Shown one piece after another: positions 58,818 to 64,000 of a DNA stretch of 64,000 nucleotides. Made by a program: the position numbers and the translations under genes. Location of the stretch: assembly GCA_024644595.1 (NCBI GenBank), contig JAHEHL010000010.1, positions 62,001-126,000 on the forward strand. Reading direction: 5' to 3'. Origin of the DNA: Porticoccaceae bacterium (GTDB lineage: Bacteria > Pseudomonadota > Gammaproteobacteria > Pseudomonadales > Porticoccaceae). Position 1 is the first letter of the stretch. Each line of letters opens with the position of its first letter. The notes below the pieces were generated by a model. It did not search any database. It was not told the origin of the DNA and saw only the letters and a program-made list of their open reading frames with translations.

Positions 58818-60001
58818 ACTGGTTGCTGTCCCTGTTTGTAGCGGTCGGCTACCCAACCGTGGAAGTGGTGGCTGGGGATATCCTGAACGGGTGAGAACAC
58901 ACCGCCATCAAAGCCCGGTGAGCGGCGTGCATTTTGCATACCCTCTACGGCAAAGATATCTTCCCCAAAAACTTGCTGCCAGCTGTCAACGACCGCGTCT
59001 CGGCTAACCTGGTAGTGGTTGCTTTCGGCACCATCGTCTAGATAGGAGATCTGTAGCTTTTCAATGGTTTTGTCAGCTGCCACAGGTTGCAGAATCATGG
59101 CAAAGGCGTGATCCACTTGCAGGCCGAGCAGAACATTGGGGTAGAGCGAAATATATTCGGCGTGACGCAATTGTTCTTGCGGCCAGTCCCCGAATTGCGG
59201 CAGTTCGGTGCCCGCAACCTCGCACAGAGTGTAGGCAAGACTGCCCTGACCGGACATATTATCTGCAGCAATGATATTGTAGTGTTTATCGAGTGGCGAG
59301 TAGCTGTTCAGCGCCGGATGAACCCAGGGCAGGTGATAGGCTTCGCAATAGTTTTCCACCGCGAGCTTCCAGTTTGCTGCTACCTCTATTTCAATTGCGC
59401 CCTGAGCTGAGGACGGAGTCAATTGAGAGACTCCGGCACTGCCCATAAAAGGTGTCCAGCGTTGCTCCAGTGGCCCGATAAAATCGGCGAAATCCTCGCC
59501 ATCAGCGGACAGATTAATAAAAATAACACCCATCCAGGTATGGCTGCGAACCGATTTTAAATTATTGTCGGCACAGGAAAAGCCATCTGCAGTATGAGTG
59601 CCATGGCCACCGATATGTGGGGTAGTTTTGAGATTACCGTTCAGGTCATAGAACCAAGAATGGTAGGGGCAGCGCACGCCGCGGGCATGATCTTGAGCTG
59701 CGGCGACCAATGTCATGCCGCGATGACGGCAAACATTGTGGAAGACATTGATTTCACCCTGCTGATCTCGAGTGACGAGTAGCGGTAGCCCCATAAAGTC
59801 TACCGGCAACAGGCTGCCATTTAAGGGCAGTTCTGAAGCAAAAGCCAATCCTGCCCAAGTTTTCCCCAGCACCTGATCGCGTTCAAATTCGAATAGCTGG
59901 GGATCGGTATAGGCACGCCCCGGCATACCCCGGGAGGAGGCAATGGGGTTGGTGACAGCATCTAAATCAATGGCTGGAATCTGTGTTGACAAGTCGTTCA
60001 T
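58814..60001 (-). CDS. Rieske oxygenase alpha subunit with Glu at the bridging position
   Basis: A 395-residue Rieske non-haem iron oxygenase. Seen: Rieske cluster motif CRHRGM (about 90) and CPYHSW (about 110), and the mononuclear iron region NWKLAVENYCEAYHLPWVHP (about 211-230). The residue that is Asp in ordinary ring-hydroxylating dioxygenases (e.g. DAYH) is Glu here (CEAYH), as in CntA and GbcA-type oxygenases acting on quaternary amines. The strong ribosome site AGGAGGGG precedes the ATG. No reductase gene is in the window. The next genes are ALDH and a BCCT transporter. Confidence 0.9.
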   Translation of the reverse strand: MNDLSTQIPAIDLDAVTNPIASSRGMPGRAYTDPQLFEFERDQVLGKTWAGLAFASELPLNGSLLPVDFMGLPLLVTRDQQGEINVFHNVCRHRGMTLVAAAQDHARGVRCPYHSWFYDLNGNLKTTPHIGGHGTHTADGFSCADNNLKSVRSHTWMGVIFINLSADGEDFADFIGPLEQRWTPFMGSAGVSQLTPSSAQGAIEIEVAANWKLAVENYCEAYHLPWVHPALNSYSPLDKHYNIIAADNMSGQGSLAYTLCEVAGTELPQFGDWPQEQLRHAEYISLYPNVLLGLQVDHAFAMILQPVAADKTIEKLQISYLDDGAESNHYQVSRDAVVDSWQQVFGEDIFAVEGMQNARRSPGFDGGVFSPVQDIPSHHFHGWVADRYKQGQQPV

Positions 60002-60198
60002 GATTACCCCTCCTGTTGTCAGGACGTTTTTTTATCGTTTTGCGTCGGGCAGTTTAGAACATTAAGTTTACTGCGAGCTACTTATAAGCGACTTCCTGTT
60101 AATTTATTAGACTTACTAATGGGCGTTGACGGCTGTATTCGTCGCGCTCACTATTTACGGAGAAAATACCCTGTTTCATTGCGCCGAAAGGAATTGTT

Positions 60199-61548
60199 AT
60201 GTCCGTTGCACTCGCTAGTCAATCTGCCTATGTCATTGTTGGTGCCGGTATCCATGGTCTCAGCACAGCCTATCATCTCGCTCTGGAATTAAAGGCGCGG
60301 GGCAAGGGTGATGGTCGCGATATTACCGTGATCGACAAGACCGGTATCAGCGCCGGGGCCTCGGGAATCGCCTGTGGAGTGATTCGCAATAATTATTTTC
60401 AGCCAGCAATGCGAGAGCTTATGGCCCACAGCGTCAAGCTGTGGGAGACCGATCCCATTGCCTACAGCTACCATCCAGTGGGCTATATGCAGATCAGCTG
60501 TGAATCAATGCACGAAGATGTGGCGTCGATTTATCAGCAGCAACAAGCCATTGGTTATGAGTCGACTTTTATTGAAGGTGCGGCTGACTGCAGCAATTAT
60601 ATGCGTGGGATCTTTGACGACTGGCAGGCGCAGGGCATCACCTCGGTGCTGCATGAAAAATCAGGTGGTTATGCCAATAACAAAAAGGCCATGCTGGGCC
60701 TAGCTGCCAAGGCTGAAGCGGAAGGGGTGCGAATTGTCGGTGGCGTAACGGTGACAGGTTTTGTCCGCGACGCCTCAGGTGCAGTGACAGTTGTTCAAAC
60801 GGACCGCGGAGATATCGACTGTGACTATGTTGTTATCGCCCCCGGCCCCTGGGCCAAACAGTTTTGGGATATGTTGCATCTGCCCGCGGCTATCAGTATT
60901 AAAAACCCCGACACTGGCATTATTAGAGATGATATTCCGATGTGGATATACTGGTCTCTGCAAGAGGGTACGTTGGGCGTTGATCCCAATCTTCAGAAAA
61001 CCAACGATGGCAAAATGCCGCCAGTGATTCATGTGGATACCGATGCGCCGCTGTTTTCCGATGTTGATGGTTCGCTTGTCACCGATCAAATGTGGGGTAT
61101 CTACTACAAGCCCGATTTCCACTTTGGCGGCGTCCAGGGCGGCGCTGCCCCGTTTATTGTCGACAAGCCGGCTGATGCCGTGTCTGTTGATCCCTATGGG
61201 CCGGAATCTCCGGAGTTTATCGTCGGTGAGGACTTCGCCAATATGTGGGTGTCGGCTCTGGCGCATTGTCAGAAGCGTTTTTCCGGCACGATGCCACAGT
61301 ATAAAAAAGAACCATCGGGTGGTATTGGTGCCTTTACTCCGGACAGCTTTCCACTATTCGATGTTTTCCACGAAAACTGCTACATGATTGCCGATTCAAA
61401 CCATGGTTATAAGATGCTCGGGGTCGGCAAGTTGGTTGCCAGTGAGATCTGTGGCGATCATTCCAGCCTGCTGCAGCCGTTCCGCTTCTCGCGTTATATC
61501 GAGGGCAAACTGCACCCGGTTTCAAATAGTCCGTTCCCCTGGAGTTAA
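60199..61548 (+). CDS. FAD-dependent amine oxidoreductase (DAO/sarcosine oxidase family)
   Basis: A 449-residue flavoprotein of the DadA/DAO family (COG0665). Seen: GAGIHGLSTAYHLALELKARG FAD motif near the N-terminus, SAGASGIACGVIRNNYF with the flavin-contacting region, and the C-terminal DSNHGYKMLGVGKL. Relatives oxidise N-methyl groups of dimethylglycine or sarcosine. The gene is divergent from the Rieske operon, 197 nt away, so demethylation of a product of that pathway is likely (inference). Length exceeds ThiO, so I do not call ThiO. Confidence 0.82.
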   Translation: MSVALASQSAYVIVGAGIHGLSTAYHLALELKARGKGDGRDITVIDKTGISAGASGIACGVIRNNYFQPAMRELMAHSVKLWETDPIAYSYHPVGYMQISCESMHEDVASIYQQQQAIGYESTFIEGAADCSNYMRGIFDDWQAQGITSVLHEKSGGYANNKKAMLGLAAKAEAEGVRIVGGVTVTGFVRDASGAVTVVQTDRGDIDCDYVVIAPGPWAKQFWDMLHLPAAISIKNPDTGIIRDDIPMWIYWSLQEGTLGVDPNLQKTNDGKMPPVIHVDTDAPLFSDVDGSLVTDQMWGIYYKPDFHFGGVQGGAAPFIVDKPADAVSVDPYGPESPEFIVGEDFANMWVSALAHCQKRFSGTMPQYKKEPSGGIGAFTPDSFPLFDVFHENCYMIADSNHGYKMLGVGKLVASEICGDHSSLLQPFRFSRYIEGKLHPVSNSPFPWS

Positions 61549-61729
61549 TCAATTAAAAGCCTTTGATTGATGCGCTTGCTCGGTGACTAATATCGACTCC
61601 ATCGCAGTTGCGTGATCGCGCGTTAGACGAAATCTGAATAGCTGCTATTCTTTAATGGCACGGATAGTTAGTGGTTAGTAATAGATAGCCAGAAAACTTA
61701 CATCACGATTTTGTCATCAGGAGTTCAGG

Positions 61730-62254
61730 ATGAACCGGGTTTATTATTCACGCGCTTTTACTCTTGTAGAGCTTATGGTCACCATTGCCATCGCCGCCAT
61801 TTTATTAGTTGTTGCAGTACCTTCCTTCACCAGTTTCTCGCAAAAACGTTCAGTCAGTCTTAAAACCGTGCAGATTCGCAATGCCCTCGAACTGGCGCGG
61901 GGTTTGGCGATCTCGCAAAAACAAACCTGGACAGTCTGCACAGTTGATGCCTCCAACAGCTGTGTCGCCAGCGATGGTCTGCGTCTGTTGGTTTTTCGCG
62001 ATGATAATGATGACAAGGACTTTAACTCCGGCGAACCGCTGCAGCAGGATATTGATATCAACCAAGTTGAGCTTAAATTGTCCGCCTCTTTCGGCAATGA
62101 TTACATCCGTTTTGCCCGCAATGGTGAGGCACTTGAATCAGGCAATATTGAAGTCTGTTCGGTAAATCAAACGGTTGATTACGGGCGTCAGGTCATTTTT
62201 CTTGTCAGTGCTGCCGAAGTAAGCGGGTGCCGACTCGAGATAGCCGAGCCATAA
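61730..62254 (+). CDS. Type IV pilus/T2SS pseudopilin, FimT/GspH type
   Basis: A 174-residue pseudopilin: class III prepilin leader RAFTLVELMVTIAIAAILLVVAVPSF, with the invariant Glu at +5, and a GspH/FimT C-terminal domain. The residue before the cleavage site is Ala; it is usually Gly, and Ala is the only substitution well tolerated by the peptidase as I recall. The first residues (MNRVYYS) form a short basic leader. No other pilus gene is present here; neighbours are an FAD oxidase and nadE. It may be minor pilin for type IV pili encoded elsewhere. Confidence 0.85.
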   Translation: MNRVYYSRAFTLVELMVTIAIAAILLVVAVPSFTSFSQKRSVSLKTVQIRNALELARGLAISQKQTWTVCTVDASNSCVASDGLRLLVFRDDNDDKDFNSGEPLQQDIDINQVELKLSASFGNDYIRFARNGEALESGNIEVCSVNQTVDYGRQVIFLVSAAEVSGCRLEIAEP

Positions 62255-62344
62255 TATCAAGGCGCCGAGAAAGACTCGATAACCGCTGTAAAACTTGAGC
62301 AGTTTGGTCGATATGCTGTGGTCCTGGTGTGTTGCTTCCTGCAT
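62255..62344 (-). pseudogene. Possible N-terminal remnant of sensor kinase PilS
   Basis: About 30 codons from an ATG at 62344 read KLLKFYSGYRVFLGALILWLG, which looks like the start of PilS-type histidine kinases (a basic LLRxYxxYR stretch leading into the first membrane helix). The frame then runs into the antisense of the pseudopilin gene and stops at 62138, so no kinase follows. From memory, bamD, pilS, pilR and fimT are neighbours in Pseudomonas aeruginosa; bamD, nadE, this remnant and a fimT-like gene occur here in order. This may be a scar of a pilSR deletion. The region is short, so this is tentative. Confidence 0.4.
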
Positions 62345-62349
62345 CCTTC

Positions 62350-62375
62350 AACGCTCCATCCATTGGCGTTTTTTT
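62350..62375 (+). terminator. Weak terminator-like hairpin
   Basis: AACGC pairs with GCGTT (62350-62354 and 62366-62370) and is followed by TTTTT, 96 nt downstream of the pseudopilin stop on the plus strand. The stem is only 5 bp plus a wobble, so it is a weak candidate terminator. Confidence 0.4.
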
Positions 62376-62426
62376 GACGAAAGGTCTCAGGTTCGCCGAA
62401 TCACGGCGTGCCATCTTTCCAATTGG

Positions 62427-63266
62427 TCAATCGTAGATCGTCGCTATAGGTAAACGCTTGTGCTGGGTTTTGGTATAAATTGCAATCAAACGCTGCTCTA
62501 CTTCTGTGCTGACATCTCGTCCTTCAAGGAAGTCATCAATTTCGTCATAGCTTAAGCCGAGGACATGCTCATCTGCTTTTTGTGGCGTCAGACACTCCAG
62601 ATCCGCAGTCGGTATTTTGACGATCACTGATTCAGGTGCACCCATGGTTCGTGCCAGCAGTCGTACCTGACGCTTGCTGAGTCCAAATAGCGGAGCAAGG
62701 TCGCAAGCGCCATCACCAAATTTAGTATAGAAGCCCGTTATGTTCTCTGCTGAGTGATCTGTGCCCAAAACCAGGCCGCCAAGAATGCCGGCAATTTCAT
62801 ACTGTGAGGCCATTCGCGCACGCGCCTTCAGATTGCCTTTGGCAAAATCTGTGGTCGCATCGGACTCGGGATCCAGGCCATTTTCGGCCAGGGTGGCACA
62901 GACTGAGTTGTGGATACCGTCGGCGCCGGTTTTGATATTCACCGTGAGACTATGACTAGGTTTGATAAATTGCAGGGCAATCTGTGCATCGTCTTCGTCC
63001 ATTTGCACATCATAGGGCAGTCTAACTGCGACAAATTGATAGTCGCTGGAGCCGGTTTCGGCATTGAGTTGTTCCACGGCAAGCTGGGCCAGGCGACCAC
63101 AGGTCGATGAATCGACACCGCCGCTGATACCCAGAACCACGGTTTTGCAACCGGCACCAAGTAGCTGAGATTTAATAAAGTTGGTTCTGCGGTCAATCTC
63201 GATATAGGGGTCGATTTCGGGGAGAACCCGCATTTCTTTAATAATGTCTGCTTTGTTCATCGCCAT
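62427..63266 (-). CDS. nadE: NH3-dependent NAD+ synthetase
   Basis: Amidates nicotinic acid adenine dinucleotide to NAD+. The 279 residues match the E. coli-type, ammonia-dependent enzyme (275). Seen: the P-loop-like ATP pyrophosphatase motif [15 protein letters not shown] (about 42-56), [36 protein letters not shown] and the C-terminal KRLPI. ATG 63266 or 63260 could be used; ribosome sites are weak. It follows bamD by 27 nt on the same strand. Confidence 0.95.
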   Translation of the reverse strand: MAMNKADIIKEMRVLPEIDPYIEIDRRTNFIKSQLLGAGCKTVVLGISGGVDSSTCGRLAQLAVEQLNAETGSSDYQFVAVRLPYDVQMDEDDAQIALQFIKPSHSLTVNIKTGADGIHNSVCATLAENGLDPESDATTDFAKGNLKARARMASQYEIAGILGGLVLGTDHSAENITGFYTKFGDGACDLAPLFGLSKRQVRLLARTMGAPESVIVKIPTADLECLTPQKADEHVLGLSYDEIDDFLEGRDVSTEVEQRLIAIYTKTQHKRLPIATIYD

Positions 63267-63293
63267 AGATACCAGGTTGCGCAGGAGTTAAAG

Positions 63294-64000
63294 CTAGTCG
63301 ACAAGGCCGAAGGTTAACCAGCTCCATATCGAGCGGGGTTCCTCTCGCTTATCTGCATTGTCACCGATGAGAGCGGCATCGCGCACGGATCGGTTATAAG
63401 TCGCGCGTGAGTCGTAGGCTGGTGGTTCCAGACGGTCGATCAAGCCAAACGTGATCTTGCCCAGCAGGGAGTCACTCTTGTCGACCAGCCGTTTGTCAAA
63501 GTCAAAGGCACCGGACTTGTCCAGGGCGGGATATTCTGGGTAGTTGGCGGCCAACACTGCGAGAGCGTGATCGGACAGTTCTTGCATGCCCAACAACTTA
63601 TAACCCTGCGCCATCACGGCCAGGCCATCTGGCACTGCGGGCGTCTGCTGAAAGTTTTCCACAACATATCTGCCGCGGTTAGCGGCGGCGAGATAGGCGC
63701 CGCGCGAGAAATAATAGTTAGCTGCATGGATCTCAGCGCGCGCTAATTGATTGCGCAGATTGATTAGACGCTTGCGAGCGTCTGGCGTGTAGGGGCTTTC
63801 GGGGAAGCGGGTGAGCAGTTCAGAGAGCGTGCCAAAGGCATTGCGCGCTGTGCCAATATCACGCTTGGTGCTATCCGTAGGCATGAAACTGTCAAAAAAA
63901 CCGGATGATTGGGAAATCTCGGACAGCCCTTTTACATAGAAGGCGTAGTCCACATTGGGGTGCTGAGGGTGCAGGCGTATAAATCGATCTGCCGACGAGA
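63294..64000 (-). CDS. bamD: Outer-membrane assembly lipoprotein BamD, partial
   Basis: The C-terminal part of BamD, an essential component of the beta-barrel assembly machine; the gene runs off the window, so the lipoprotein signal is missing. The ORF track's GTG start at 63953 is an artefact: the frame continues to the window edge as ...SSADRFIRLHPQHPN-VDYAFYVKGL. TPR-like helices are seen (YAFYVKGLSEISQS, LLTRFPESPYTPDARKRLI, YYFSRGAYLAAANRGRYVVENF), with the known DxxKRDxxxAR-like segment. It helps fold porins and the TonB receptors seen here. Followed by nadE. Confidence 0.93.
   Translation of the reverse strand, partial: SSADRFIRLHPQHPNVDYAFYVKGLSEISQSSGFFDSFMPTDSTKRDIGTARNAFGTLSELLTRFPESPYTPDARKRLINLRNQLARAEIHAANYYFSRGAYLAAANRGRYVVENFQQTPAVPDGLAVMAQGYKLLGMQELSDHALAVLAANYPEYPALDKSGAFDFDKRLVDKSDSLLGKITFGLIDRLEPPAYDSRATYNRSVRDAALIGDNADKREEPRSIWSWLTFGLVD

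Noticed and set aside
60199-61548. ThiO-type glycine oxidase
   Set aside because: At 449 residues it is longer than ThiO and its motifs fit the N-methyl amine oxidase branch next to the Rieske genes.
62205-62414. 69-codon minus-strand ORF beside the putative pilS remnant
   Set aside because: No recognisable motif and basic/Arg-rich composition of an off-frame shadow.

Overview
The window looks like chromosomal DNA from a marine gammaproteobacterium of the SAR92 / Porticoccaceae / Cellvibrionales kind (inference). The grounds are a full Entner-Doudoroff gene set with a HexR-type regulator, three TonB-dependent receptors of the 'EEVIVTA' type, a tRNA-Val almost identical to the Escherichia coli one, BamD/NadE/PurC housekeeping genes and moderate GC. 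No 16S rRNA is present, so placement below class is weak. I see no insertion sequence, prophage, integron or CRISPR array. Coding density is high on both strands.

Layout. 1-7.6 kb: central carbon block with glk, eda, zwf and pgl (+), gap-pykA (-) and hexR (+); edd is not in the window and may lie just upstream. 7.7-12.9 kb: acetyl-CoA synthetase, a membrane-anchored GDPD-like phosphodiesterase, a small XRE regulator with palindromes nearby, a LysE-type exporter and a divergent Tag-family glycosylase. 12.9-16.5 kb: two tandem DUF885 exported peptidases. 16.6-20.6 kb: a TPP riboswitch followed by a thiamine salvage operon (TonB receptor, single-domain YkoF-like protein, PnuT-like permease, ThiK-like kinase). 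20.7-24.2 kb: msrB, an RhlE-type helicase and a SulP transporter. 24.3-27.3 kb: an XRE-cupin regulator divergent from tdh-kbl (threonine to glycine plus acetyl-CoA), closed by a clear terminator. 27.4-35.3 kb: TonB receptor, AlkB-type alkane hydroxylase, serine dehydratase, purC and a YfcH-like SDR. 35.3-43.1 kb: an FGGY kinase, GlpD-like and alkylglycerone-phosphate-synthase (AGPS)-like operon, divergent from an AraC regulator and followed by two short-chain dehydrogenases. 43.3-49.5 kb: TonB receptor, ugd, manC and tRNA-Val(GAC) with a good promoter. 49.6-55.5 kb: a membrane protein, an MDR reductase and a MacAB-like exporter with a YIP1 protein. 55.5-61.5 kb: BCCT transporter, aldehyde dehydrogenase, Rieske oxygenase with a glutamate at the bridging position, and an FAD amine oxidase, together suggesting quaternary-amine catabolism. 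61.7-64 kb: a lone FimT-like pseudopilin, what looks like the first ~30 codons of a lost pilS, nadE and a partial bamD.

Taken together the genes describe a heterotroph that uses sugars by the Entner-Doudoroff route and also threonine, serine, acetate, alkanes, methylated amines and probably glycerol (ether) lipids, while salvaging vitamin B1 from outside. The most interesting parts are the AGPS-like/GlpD-like/FGGY operon, the riboswitch-controlled B1 operon with its small YkoF-like protein, the Glu-bridged Rieske cluster, and the apparent pilSR deletion scar.
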